Of a stretch of DNA of 64,000 nt, positions 8,857-17,507 are shown piece after piece. The notes below the pieces were generated by a model. That model searched no databases. It was not told the origin of the DNA and saw nothing but the letters and a program-made list of their open reading frames with translations. Within the stretch, counting starts at the first letter, position 1. Each line of letters starts with the position of its first letter. The stretch comes from Pseudodesulfovibrio sp. JC047 (GTDB lineage: Bacteria; Desulfobacterota; Desulfovibrionia; Desulfovibrionales; Desulfovibrionaceae), in assembly GCF_010468615.1 (NCBI RefSeq), contig NZ_WUEH01000009.1, positions 1-64,000 of the forward strand, given 5' to 3'. A program made the position numbers and the translations under genes.

Positions 8857-11490
8857 TTATTGCGTGAATGTTATTGCCTGGTACACACCTTCGGCTGGCA
8901 GGGTGAAGCTGGCATCATTGCCGATGGTAATGGCTTTGAACGGAGCCGTAGCCGACGGATTGCACGCTGTTGAATATGTTTTCCCATCAATGGTCAGGTT
9001 CAGTTTCGATGGCGTCCATGCGAGTTTGATCGAGTGGGTGCTTCCCTGTTGCCATGAGGAGATGTCCTGTCCGATGACAGCGGAAACTGTTTCGTTCTCC
9101 CAACGGATTGCTTGAAGGAATCCCTTGGGTGTTTTTTCAAGAAACACTGATCCCTTATTCCAGTTTTGACCGAGCAAGGAGAGCAGAACCCGTTGTTTCT
9201 CTTCGTTCCCATCCCAATGGGGAACAAACGTGAATGACGCGGAGCCTCGGAGGAATTTTGAGTCGGGCAGGTCGGGGACTGTTGTCAGAAAAAACGTGTC
9301 TGTGCCTGATTCCACGCCCTGATTGCCGCCGGTATTTTTGCTTCGGATTCCGTTGAGGTCCAGATCATACCAGTAGTCAATTGAAGGACGGTCAATGGTT
9401 CCGTTATAGAGGTCTTTGGCGGTTTGCGGGTCTATGGGGCCAGAAAAGACAATGAGGTCGTCATAGAGACCCGGGGCCGGGAAGCTGTTTTGGTGGTCGG
9501 CTCCCAGATGCAGGGTTTTAAAATCCGATTGGAAAGGCCGGGGAAGTCGTGAAACGGCGTATTTCTGTCCGTCAAGATACAGGGTCAGGTCTTTTCGGTC
9601 CCAACTGATGATGAGGTGGCGCCATGTATCCTTTTCCCACGGGAGTGGGCGTCCTTCTGCCATTCCCAGAAAACTGCCCGTGCCAAAGAGGATGGTTCTG
9701 ACGCCGTTTTTGCGCGTGGTTTCAACGAAAAGCGTGTTCTTGTCCCATTGTGGTCCCTTGGCCATGACAAGCATTTGTTTGTCAGCATCTTTGGGATGTG
9801 CCGAGAGCTTGAACCAGAGAGAGAGTGCGCCTTCGCCCACTTTTGTCTGTTCTTCAAGGAGATATTTCAATCGGGTATCCGGGCTGGTCGTGATGGTTGT
9901 ATGGCTGTCGCTGCGAAAAACGGCCAAACCTGTTTTTTCGGTCAATCCGGCATCGGATAAGCCTGGAATGAGTGAACGTTCTTCGGGGTCGGACAGTCCC
10001 ATTTGGAGGAACTCGGATGCTTGGCCTGAATTATAGAAAGTGGCCCGGATGGATTGAAAATGGACGAGGACGGGATTGGTTTTGGCTCCTTCCTTAAAAT
10101 CCTTGTGTTTTTTGATAAGCCGACCATCGGCCAGTTGCATGGGAATCTTTCCTTCTGGATCGGAAAAGAATTCGTGGGCTTGAATCAGCCAGACTCCATC
10201 AATATCTTTCACTTCTTCTTTGACGTCAACAAAATCGAATGCCGGGATGATGGGGAGTTCTCCGTCATCGGCAAAATAGTAGGTAAAGGGTTCATAAATC
10301 CAGGGCGCGCTTAAAACAACAGCTTGTCCCGGCTTGATATTTTCTTTGACGAATTGTGCGACCTCTCGCCACTGCTCTTTGTCGAGCATGGTGTAATAGT
10401 TCCAAAGTCCATACACAGAGCCGAGAATGAACAGTGTTGCAACCGTGTGTTTCAGGACGGCAGGGGACGTCCCGGCGATCATTAGGCCGAGGAAAAGACA
10501 GAATCCCGGTAGGAATTGGATGGCGTATCGTTCCACGTAGATTGGTGCCAACAGCAGGGAAATGGTGAACGGGATGATGATGGCGCCGAAAAACCAAAGC
10601 CCCAGAAAGATGGGGGCATTCATCGAGGCCTTGTACGGGCAGTATGTTCTGAAAAAAGGAATGAATCTGATCGCCAGATAGATGCCGATGGCGATACAGG
10701 CGGCGATCATTGGCAGCAGGCCGCCGGATAGTTGAATGAAGGTGCGATAGGCGACATGAATATCGGGGACAGGAACCCATGATCCCGGACCCTCTCCACC
10801 TAATTTGGCAAGAACTTGCTTTAACAGGAAATATATCCATGGACTGAAGAGGATGAGGGCGAGGACGTTGACGCCGATCCATGTGCCAATGTCCTTGAGC
10901 ACGTGTCCTGAACGCCATTTTAAGGTGACGAGAAAATAGAGCTGGTGGAAAAAAATGATGAATACCGTGAAGGTGTGGATATAGAGCATCAGGGCCACGG
11001 ATGCGGCATAGTAGAAGATGCGGAGTTTGGTCGGTTTTTTTTCATAGAGTATCAGGGCGTGACAGGCCATGAGGATGGCGGTGAGGAGCAGGGTGTAGCT
11101 TCTGGCTTCTTGGGAGAAATTGATGCCCATGTAGGAAAGGGCCATGAACAGGGTGCCCCACAGTGCGCCGGTGCGACCGATAAGACGGTGTCCGAGGAGG
11201 TAGGTCAGCCAGACGGACAGAATGCCGAACAGGGCCGAAGGGAAACGCAGGGCCACTTCGGAAATACCGAAGATTTCTGTCCAGGCGTGCAGGATGAACA
11301 AATAGAGGGGGGGATGCACGTCCCGAGCGCAGTATTTGACGATTTCTTCAAAGGATTTGACCGCGTAGGCCACGGTTTGTCCTTCATCAATCCATAGGCT
11401 TTCGCCGCCGAGATCGTACAGGCGCAGGACGGTTGCCAGCAACAGGATGGACCAGAGCTTCACATCAAAACGTTTCCACTGGAGTTCCAT
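8857..11490 (-). CDS. GT39-type membrane glycosyltransferase with two C-terminal LamG-like domains
   Basis: This 877-residue protein begins with a GT-C/PMT_2 fold. A first helix is followed by the periplasmic acidic motif LWIDEGQTVAYA (Asp35, Glu36), then DVHPPLYLF, and about ten further helices to about residue 390. This family moves sugars from polyprenyl-phosphate carriers onto acceptors on the periplasmic side. A soluble region then holds two concanavalin/LamG-like sandwiches, at about 535-700 (ALSLWFKLS, LTLYLDGQKYAV) and 740-877 (LNLTIDGKTY). GT-C enzymes with LamG tails are uncommon, and the tails may bind the glycan acceptor. GGGAG precedes the ATG. It is the last gene of the minus-strand polysaccharide operon, which also encodes the expected sugar-phosphate lipid synthase and flippase. 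Confidence 0.8.
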   Translation of the reverse strand: MELQWKRFDVKLWSILLLATVLRLYDLGGESLWIDEGQTVAYAVKSFEEIVKYCARDVHPPLYLFILHAWTEIFGISEVALRFPSALFGILSVWLTYLLGHRLIGRTGALWGTLFMALSYMGINFSQEARSYTLLLTAILMACHALILYEKKPTKLRIFYYAASVALMLYIHTFTVFIIFFHQLYFLVTLKWRSGHVLKDIGTWIGVNVLALILFSPWIYFLLKQVLAKLGGEGPGSWVPVPDIHVAYRTFIQLSGGLLPMIAACIAIGIYLAIRFIPFFRTYCPYKASMNAPIFLGLWFFGAIIIPFTISLLLAPIYVERYAIQFLPGFCLFLGLMIAGTSPAVLKHTVATLFILGSVYGLWNYYTMLDKEQWREVAQFVKENIKPGQAVVLSAPWIYEPFTYYFADDGELPIIPAFDFVDVKEEVKDIDGVWLIQAHEFFSDPEGKIPMQLADGRLIKKHKDFKEGAKTNPVLVHFQSIRATFYNSGQASEFLQMGLSDPEERSLIPGLSDAGLTEKTGLAVFRSDSHTTITTSPDTRLKYLLEEQTKVGEGALSLWFKLSAHPKDADKQMLVMAKGPQWDKNTLFVETTRKNGVRTILFGTGSFLGMAEGRPLPWEKDTWRHLIISWDRKDLTLYLDGQKYAVSRLPRPFQSDFKTLHLGADHQNSFPAPGLYDDLIVFSGPIDPQTAKDLYNGTIDRPSIDYWYDLDLNGIRSKNTGGNQGVESGTDTFFLTTVPDLPDSKFLRGSASFTFVPHWDGNEEKQRVLLSLLGQNWNKGSVFLEKTPKGFLQAIRWENETVSAVIGQDISSWQQGSTHSIKLAWTPSKLNLTIDGKTYSTACNPSATAPFKAITIGNDASFTLPAEGVYQAITFTQ

Positions 11491-11511
11491 GATGTCTCCC
11501 GTATCGTGTTT

Positions 11512-12780
11512 TTATTGGGCCATTGATTCGAGTATGGTCATTCTTCCCGCGACTTCCGCTGGGGTCATGCCGGTTGTCAGGGCGATCGTGAGCAGCCGGT
11601 GGATAGCTTCGGTAGATCGTTGCCAGCCAGCCGGGGATTCATTGAGTTGTTTGATGGGGGGCGCGTCTTCCCCTGCCTTGTACAAGGCCTTGGCCGGAGC
11701 CGGGAGCATTCCGGGCAGAGCCGCTCCATAAAAAGCTGCAGAAGTTCGGGCCGGGAGGATGTATCTATCCTGAAGCCGTCTGAATTGGGATTGCGTCGAG
11801 GTGAGATAGTCCAACAGGAGTTGCGCTTCTTTTGGGGAGTGAGTCTTGGCATTGATGACGTAGCCCCGTGTCCAGATGGCATTGACCGGGGGAATGTCTG
11901 TGTGTGCAACCGGCAACCAACCAACAGTGACGTCTTCCGGGACGACCGGGAAGCCGACTTCCTTGCTTTGGCTCAGAAGATACCAGACATAGTTACCGTT
12001 TATGGAGAGTCCTGCCTTGCCCGAGCGGAATTCTCCTTCGGCTATTGCATGACTGTATTTTTCGGGATCAGGTTGATTTTCGCGGATGAGCGTTGAGAAA
12101 TTGGTGTAGGCGCGGGTATGGGCCAAGACCCGGTCCTTGTCTGGAATATTTGCCAATTCAATCATGAAGAGGGCGTAATAGAACTTGGCGAGCTGCGCCC
12201 CTTTGGAGGGGAAAATCACACCCTGTATGCCGTGCTCTTTCTGAATGGATCGCGAGACTTCGATGAGGCCTTTCACGGTGGTGGGTAGCCCTGTTTTCGG
12301 GAGCAGGTCCGTGCGTCCATAAAGATATTGAATACCGATCAAGGAAGGAAGTCCGTAGAGTTGGCATTGGTATGAATACGCGGTCAGGAGCTTGGGCATG
12401 AAGTCTTTTCTGTCGGCAGCAGGGAGGGTCTCGAACCAGTCGTTGAGCGGGAGGAGTTGCCCTTTGGCAGCGAATTCGGCGACCCAGCTTCCGGGCATTT
12501 CGATGATGTCCGGTCCTGTTTCGGTTTCAGACTGAAGGACTTTGGTCGCGTGGTGCAGGATGTTCCATTCATCCGAGGAAGCAATGACATCCACCTGAAT
12601 GCCCGGATACAGGGCGTGGAATTCATTGATGCTTCCCGGGCCGGTTGCCTGTGGATCAAGCACCCGATTGACATCGCCGAAGACAGTGAGGGTCACGGGA
12701 CCCTGTGGCGTTGACGTGGTCGCACACCCGATGAGTGCGCAGAGCACTGCGGATACAGCCAGTAATCGAAGACCGATCAT
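11512..12780 (-). CDS. Extracellular solute-binding lipoprotein (ABC SBP family 1-like)
   Basis: The 422-residue product starts at the ATG with a strong AGGAGG 6 nt upstream, not at the longer frame reaching 12834. It has a lipoprotein signal with lipobox LIGC near residue 20. The rest is a family-1 sugar-type binding protein (FHALYPGIQVDVIASSDEW, IQYLYGRTDLLPKTGLP, GLSINGNYVWYLL, SPKEAQLLLDYLT). Such proteins feed ABC importers, but no permease or ATPase gene is near. It lies between GT39 and the DUF3131 genes on the same transcript, so it may bind polysaccharide or oligosaccharide in the periplasm for this system. The call as a binding protein is firm; the role here is inferred. Confidence 0.8.
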   Translation of the reverse strand: MIGLRLLAVSAVLCALIGCATTSTPQGPVTLTVFGDVNRVLDPQATGPGSINEFHALYPGIQVDVIASSDEWNILHHATKVLQSETETGPDIIEMPGSWVAEFAAKGQLLPLNDWFETLPAADRKDFMPKLLTAYSYQCQLYGLPSLIGIQYLYGRTDLLPKTGLPTTVKGLIEVSRSIQKEHGIQGVIFPSKGAQLAKFYYALFMIELANIPDKDRVLAHTRAYTNFSTLIRENQPDPEKYSHAIAEGEFRSGKAGLSINGNYVWYLLSQSKEVGFPVVPEDVTVGWLPVAHTDIPPVNAIWTRGYVINAKTHSPKEAQLLLDYLTSTQSQFRRLQDRYILPARTSAAFYGAALPGMLPAPAKALYKAGEDAPPIKQLNESPAGWQRSTEAIHRLLTIALTTGMTPAEVAGRMTILESMAQ

Positions 12781-12796
12781 GAGGCACCTCCTGATG

Positions 12797-14671
12797 CTAC
12801 TTTCCTTTTTTGCCCCCAGTGAGAATGGCTCCACCGAGATGACGATACAATGCGGCTTCGAGAATCAGGGCGTTGGTGTCGAGGGTGACAGCGGTGTTCG
12901 TGCCGCCACTGTCGTACTTTCCGGCCTGGAAGCCTTTCCCCTTGATGGCCAGGGGCATGAATATATCAACGAGTTTTCTGGTGTACGCGGTGTTGTACAG
13001 GGCGTCCCAGGCAAACGCGATGCCAGTTGAGGCCCAGTACAGGTCGAGCGGTTGATTGGAAAATGGACTGAGGCACTGCCACTCGGCGTTGCCACTGGCG
13101 GCAATGATCGCACTGGTCGCAAACCAGGGCGAACGATCAATGCGGCCATCGCCGGAAGCCGTGGCAATTTTTGTCTGCTCAAATCGGCGTGACTGAACTT
13201 CATAGATGGCGCGTGCCAGCCGGTCTTCATCCTGATCTGATCGACCAAATTCCATTTGAATGAGTGCAAAGGGTTTCGAGGACAGGGTGGCTCCTGGGCG
13301 TGTGTCATAGGGGACAGAAATCCCGAATATGGTTTTTTCTTGGATATGGGGGCGATAGTCCCGACTCGCCCATGCGTTGAGTTCCCAGAGTTGGAGTGCC
13401 TGGGCCGCGTAAGGTCCGTAGCCGAAAAAGCCTTCTGTTGTGGCGTTTTCTTTTCCGGCCCAGAGGTTGACGCCTGTGAGCATTCCGTCAAAGACCAGCC
13501 GCTCAGTGCGGAACCGTTTGAAAACCGCTTGTGTGGCTGGTTCAAGGGCGGGGTGGAGCTTTTCCGTGATTTTTAGCCAGAGCAGCAACCGGCCCACATC
13601 AATGGCGGACCAGCCCAGTCCTTTGGTCGAAGGCATCTGGTCTTCGCCGACCATGCGGGCCGTATCGGTGAAATAGAGCTTGTTGGGTAATTCATTATTA
13701 TAGAGGTCCATGCTGGCCAGTGTTTGTAGCAGCAGGCGCATCCGGCGATGAAAATCGTTTTTGGTGATGATGGACAGTCCTTCGGCACTGACCAATGCGG
13801 CGATGGATGAACCGATTTCCCAGACCGTGGCGACGGGATACAGGTCCAGTCCGTTGAACAGTCCTGTGGACGGCTGATGGTTGCGCTGGAAATACGCCCA
13901 AGCAAGATCGGCGGCACCGCGAACATTTCCCGGCATTCGTTGCGAGGCCATCTGGCTCGCCTTGGCCTGAGCCGGAGCGTTCATGGGAACAGCTCTGCCC
14001 ATGGGGACTGCCGGGGGCTGGCCATATGCATTTTGCCGGGGGGCCGTCGAGGGTGTCGCTCCAACTCCGGCAAGACCGCCTTCCGAGTACGGGATAACCA
14101 TGGCCTGTTCGTTGTGTTGTTCGACCGAATCCCATATTTGCGCTGTCGAATCATTCACCTTGAGTCCGGCCACGGGGCGCGAATAGTCGGAAAGTTCAAA
14201 GAGGTTCCAGGCCGTTTGAATCCGTCCCGCTTCGGGCGGCAGGCTGACACCGGATGAAATTTCACCGATGCCGGCCGCCACGGGAGTGGATGCTCCGAGA
14301 TTTGCGAGCTGGAGTTTTTGCCCCAGTTCCTTTTTGACGGTTTTCCAAGTAGTTCCTGCTCTGGCAAATTTGGCCGTGGCCATGCCCCAGAATTCGTATG
14401 CCCGGGCATTGCGGCCTTGTTCGGCGGCCTTTGAGGCCATGACATAGATGACGCCACGCATAGTCGTGGAAAGACCGCGCATGTTTTCCGCGATATCTTC
14501 AAGGATGATGGACGACGGGTTGTAATCCCTGTTCTTGTACAGCGATACCGCTTCTGCAAATCGTTTGTTCGTTGCGAGCGAGACAATGCTTTTGTTTTCG
14601 TTCGCGGATGCGGGTGCAGCGCAGATCACGAGAATGACCAGCAAAAGGGGGAGTGCGCGTTTAAACCACAT
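12797..14671 (-). CDS. DUF3131 protein A, exported, with N-terminal extension
   Basis: This 624-residue protein has a Sec signal peptide (LPLLLVILVICAAPASA). About 240 residues of its own follow, with TPR-like helices (FAEAVSLYKNRDYNPSSIILEDI) and a Pro/Ala/Gln-rich linker. The DUF3131 domain starts near 255 (AADLAWAYFQRNHQPSTGLFNG) and continues with MDLYNNELPNKLYFTDTARMV and KGLGWSAIDVGRLLLWLK. The repeated helical hairpins fit an (alpha/alpha)-barrel like those of many glycosidases, but catalysis is unproven. It is the largest of five paralogues in the operon and the only one with the long N-terminal part. Its ribosome site overlaps the stop of DUF3131 B, so translation is probably coupled. 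Confidence 0.8.
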   Translation of the reverse strand: MWFKRALPLLLVILVICAAPASANENKSIVSLATNKRFAEAVSLYKNRDYNPSSIILEDIAENMRGLSTTMRGVIYVMASKAAEQGRNARAYEFWGMATAKFARAGTTWKTVKKELGQKLQLANLGASTPVAAGIGEISSGVSLPPEAGRIQTAWNLFELSDYSRPVAGLKVNDSTAQIWDSVEQHNEQAMVIPYSEGGLAGVGATPSTAPRQNAYGQPPAVPMGRAVPMNAPAQAKASQMASQRMPGNVRGAADLAWAYFQRNHQPSTGLFNGLDLYPVATVWEIGSSIAALVSAEGLSIITKNDFHRRMRLLLQTLASMDLYNNELPNKLYFTDTARMVGEDQMPSTKGLGWSAIDVGRLLLWLKITEKLHPALEPATQAVFKRFRTERLVFDGMLTGVNLWAGKENATTEGFFGYGPYAAQALQLWELNAWASRDYRPHIQEKTIFGISVPYDTRPGATLSSKPFALIQMEFGRSDQDEDRLARAIYEVQSRRFEQTKIATASGDGRIDRSPWFATSAIIAASGNAEWQCLSPFSNQPLDLYWASTGIAFAWDALYNTAYTRKLVDIFMPLAIKGKGFQAGKYDSGGTNTAVTLDTNALILEAALYRHLGGAILTGGKKGK

Positions 14672-14674
14672 AGG

Positions 14675-16087
14675 TTAATCCTCCCTCTTTCTTTGGGGTA
14701 GACAATGGGGGTAGTCGTGCATTGGAAGCGGTTTATTGACGTAGAAATCGATATAACTCGGTTCTTTGTTGAGACGGATGAGCTGTCCCTTAAGCTTGTG
14801 CAGTATCGATTCTAGCACCATGGCGTTTGTTTCAAGCGAAACGACTTTGACGATACGCCAGTTCTTTTCGTAGCGGCCTTCGTACCATCCTCGTCCTTCC
14901 TCGAAGAAACAGCAGGAGGCGGCAGCCAGAATGAATCGACTGTACGGAGTGTTCCACAATGACCACATGCCGAAGATGGCGCGAGTGGAGAAGACCGAAA
15001 GATCATATCGCATTTCGCCGGTGCGGGAAATAGTCGGCCAGAGACGGCCTTCTGCGGTGATCGCCCCGATAATGGCATAGGGTGGTTTGTCCACCCCATT
15101 TTCACTGCGGGCGGTCATGATGCCTTCTCGCCGATACCGTTCTTCCTGCACCATGTAGACGCTTTTGGCGATATCCCGACGATCCAGTGCGTCGTCGCCA
15201 CGATCATGTCCTTTGGGGAGAGATCCGGTGTTCCAGTCGAATTCCAGTCCTTCCAGCAAAAATGGTGTGCCGGTTAGGTAAATCGGTCCGCCGGTTTCAA
15301 CCGAGGTGCGCGGATCATACGGAATCTGTTTGTCATAGATGCTGATGTACCGCAGTGGTGCGGCGACCGAGGATTTGACATCGAGTCCCCAGAGTTCATA
15401 GCCGCGAGCCGCGTATTCTTCCCAACCGAGCCGCCCTTCGACCCGCAGATCGGTTTTTCCCTCGGCTTTCAGGCCGCTTTGCAACTGGCCGTTCTTGTTG
15501 ATCGCCATGCAGAAATTCCACCGGAGCACGGCCCGGTCCACGCCTTCGGCAAATAGGGGATATTCTTCTTTGAGTGCCTTGAGCCAGATGAGCAGGCGGC
15601 CGATGTCGATACTGGAAAATCCCGCTGAACCCGGCTGCATGTCAAAACCAACCATGCGCCCGGTCGAGGTGTTGTAAATGAGATTGGGTAAGTCGCCAGC
15701 ATAGAGTTCCATGGCATTGAGCCATTCGATCAGTTTGCCGGTCCGTTGACAGAAATTGCGGTCGTCAATGATTTCCATCTGATGCGCAGCCATCAGGGCG
15801 GAAAGGTACGCGGCTATTTCTCCGATCGACGTGTACGGGTAATTTTCAGCGGCGTTTACCAGCCCGGTGTTGGGATGATAATTGTTTTCGAAATAGGTCC
15901 AGGCCACTTCGGAAAAAAGTCGTCCCTGTTCGGTGAGGTCGTGGCACGCCACGAGTTGTGGCGCATCGCCGGGTTCATGCTGTTGGTCCCCACAGTCGAT
16001 TCCACGATACAAGGCCCCGCATCCTGCGGTCGTCAACAGCAGGAAGGCGAGTAATGGAAAGACTGTCGTGTGGGCCAGGCGCGTCAT
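14675..16087 (-). CDS. DUF3131 protein B, lipoprotein
   Basis: The 470-residue product has a lipoprotein signal (LLAFLLLTTAGC) and then an almost pure DUF3131 domain. The shared blocks appear in order: WTYFENNYHPNTGLVNAAEN, YPYTSIGEIAAYLSALMAA, MELYAGDLPNLIYNTSTGRM, SSIDIGRLLIWLKAL, GRLGWEEYAARGYELWG, and a C-terminal VSLETNAMVLESIL. I chose the ATG at 16087, which has GGAG 7 nt upstream; a longer frame to 16108 lacks a site. The anchor suggests inner- or outer-membrane attachment in the periplasm. It lies 10 nt from DUF3131 C and 3 nt from DUF3131 A. Confidence 0.8.
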   Translation of the reverse strand: MTRLAHTTVFPLLAFLLLTTAGCGALYRGIDCGDQQHEPGDAPQLVACHDLTEQGRLFSEVAWTYFENNYHPNTGLVNAAENYPYTSIGEIAAYLSALMAAHQMEIIDDRNFCQRTGKLIEWLNAMELYAGDLPNLIYNTSTGRMVGFDMQPGSAGFSSIDIGRLLIWLKALKEEYPLFAEGVDRAVLRWNFCMAINKNGQLQSGLKAEGKTDLRVEGRLGWEEYAARGYELWGLDVKSSVAAPLRYISIYDKQIPYDPRTSVETGGPIYLTGTPFLLEGLEFDWNTGSLPKGHDRGDDALDRRDIAKSVYMVQEERYRREGIMTARSENGVDKPPYAIIGAITAEGRLWPTISRTGEMRYDLSVFSTRAIFGMWSLWNTPYSRFILAAASCCFFEEGRGWYEGRYEKNWRIVKVVSLETNAMVLESILHKLKGQLIRLNKEPSYIDFYVNKPLPMHDYPHCLPQRKRED

Positions 16088-16097
16088 GCAAACTCCA

Positions 16098-17507
16098 TCA
16101 GGGATCAAATTTGTGAATGGTTATAAATGGTTGATATTTCCACGGCGGCAAGGCCTTCTTCGGCAGGGAATTGGTCTTGAAGAAGAGATCCCAATAACTT
16201 TCCTTGCCGCTATATGTGAGCAATTTCCCGGTGGCCTTGTAGAGTAATATCTCCATGATGACCCCGTTCCCGTTGAGTGTGATGGATTTGTTGAGCATCC
16301 CGGTTTCCTCGAATCGGCCAACATAGAATCCTTTGTCCGGTTCGTAGAGTGCCGAGACCGCTTCTGCTAGAAGGTCTGTGTAATCGGATTTGAAAAGAAC
16401 CCATAAGCCCAGTGCGGCTTTGGTGTTGAGGCAGGCCAGTTCCGGCATGGATTTCCCTTCATGACTGAGGGTCGCCCACGGGGTGCCATAGCCCAGAATG
16501 GTACCGTAGACAAAGTAGGGAGGCTTATCCACCGCGTCTTCTGTCCGGGCGGTGAGTATGCCCGTATTCAGGAATCTGGCCTCCTGCGCCTTGTAGATTC
16601 GCCAGGCGAATTCCGCCTGAATCGGGTCGCTGTGGAGTGTCACATTTGTGTTGGTGTCACCGGGAACGTCCCAATTATGTTCAATGCCATCAAGGACATA
16701 ACTTTCCGACACAACAAAGTTCGGGGCGTGGAGGTTTTCCGGTTCCCGTGCATCAAAGGGGATGGGGAATCCATAGACTGTGATGGTTGAATACGGATCC
16801 ACGGCGGAGGCTGCGTCCGTATTGGCTCCCCAGAGGAGGAAGCCTCTGGCGGCATATTCTTCGTATCCCAATCGTCCTTCCGCATAGTGAATCAGGTTGT
16901 TGGGATCGCGTTGGTAGTAACTTGCACCAAACATGGTGCCTTCCCGGTCCATCAGTTTGGTCCAGTTCCAGCGCATGACGCCTTTATCGACCAATTCGCC
17001 GTACACCGGGTATTTTTCTTTGAGAATTTTGAGCCATGTCAGGAGTCGTCCCAGATCGAGCGCAGACCATCCCAATTCGCCGGGCTGATTTGCCCAGTCC
17101 ACCATTTGGCCATTGTCGGCACTGTAGAACTGATTGGGAAGGTCACCTCGGAAAAGGTCCATGTTGGTGAACCATTTCAATATCTTGCGAATTCGTCCGT
17201 CAAATTCTTTTTCTTCGATCAGGCCGAGCTGATAGGCACTGATGATGGCGGCAATATGGGCTGATATATCCCACATGGTGAAGGGGGCGTAGTTCGGTTG
17301 TGCCCCGGCCAGTCCTGTTTCCTCGTTGACGTTGGCCTGAAAATAACTCCAGGCGATGCGTGCCCATTGCTGTTCTTGTTTGGTCAGTGGCCCTTGTCTT
17401 GGGACAGGTTCCCGGGCCGGAGAAATCGGCGCACTCCACGCCGTGGAACAGGCCAGGATCAACACGATAAGCGGGAAGATAAGGAGGAGTCGGCATCTTT
17501 GGATCAT
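16098..17507 (-). CDS. DUF3131 protein C, exported
   Basis: This 469-residue protein starts with a signal peptide (CRLLLIFPLIVLILACSTAWSA). Cleavage after SA or lipidation at LACS are both possible. The mature part opens with GPLTKQEQQWARIAWSYFQ, a lead-in shared with paralogues D and E, and continues as DUF3131 with MDLFRGDLPNQFYSADNGQMV, GWSALDLGRLLTWLKIL, GRLGYEEYAARGFLLWG and ITLNGNGVIMEILLYKATGK. The ATG at 17507 is preceded by GAGG. It overlaps the stop of paralogue D by 4 nt, a coupling arrangement that argues against the longer frame to 17696. Confidence 0.8.
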   Translation of the reverse strand: MIQRCRLLLIFPLIVLILACSTAWSAPISPAREPVPRQGPLTKQEQQWARIAWSYFQANVNEETGLAGAQPNYAPFTMWDISAHIAAIISAYQLGLIEEKEFDGRIRKILKWFTNMDLFRGDLPNQFYSADNGQMVDWANQPGELGWSALDLGRLLTWLKILKEKYPVYGELVDKGVMRWNWTKLMDREGTMFGASYYQRDPNNLIHYAEGRLGYEEYAARGFLLWGANTDAASAVDPYSTITVYGFPIPFDAREPENLHAPNFVVSESYVLDGIEHNWDVPGDTNTNVTLHSDPIQAEFAWRIYKAQEARFLNTGILTARTEDAVDKPPYFVYGTILGYGTPWATLSHEGKSMPELACLNTKAALGLWVLFKSDYTDLLAEAVSALYEPDKGFYVGRFEETGMLNKSITLNGNGVIMEILLYKATGKLLTYSGKESYWDLFFKTNSLPKKALPPWKYQPFITIHKFDP

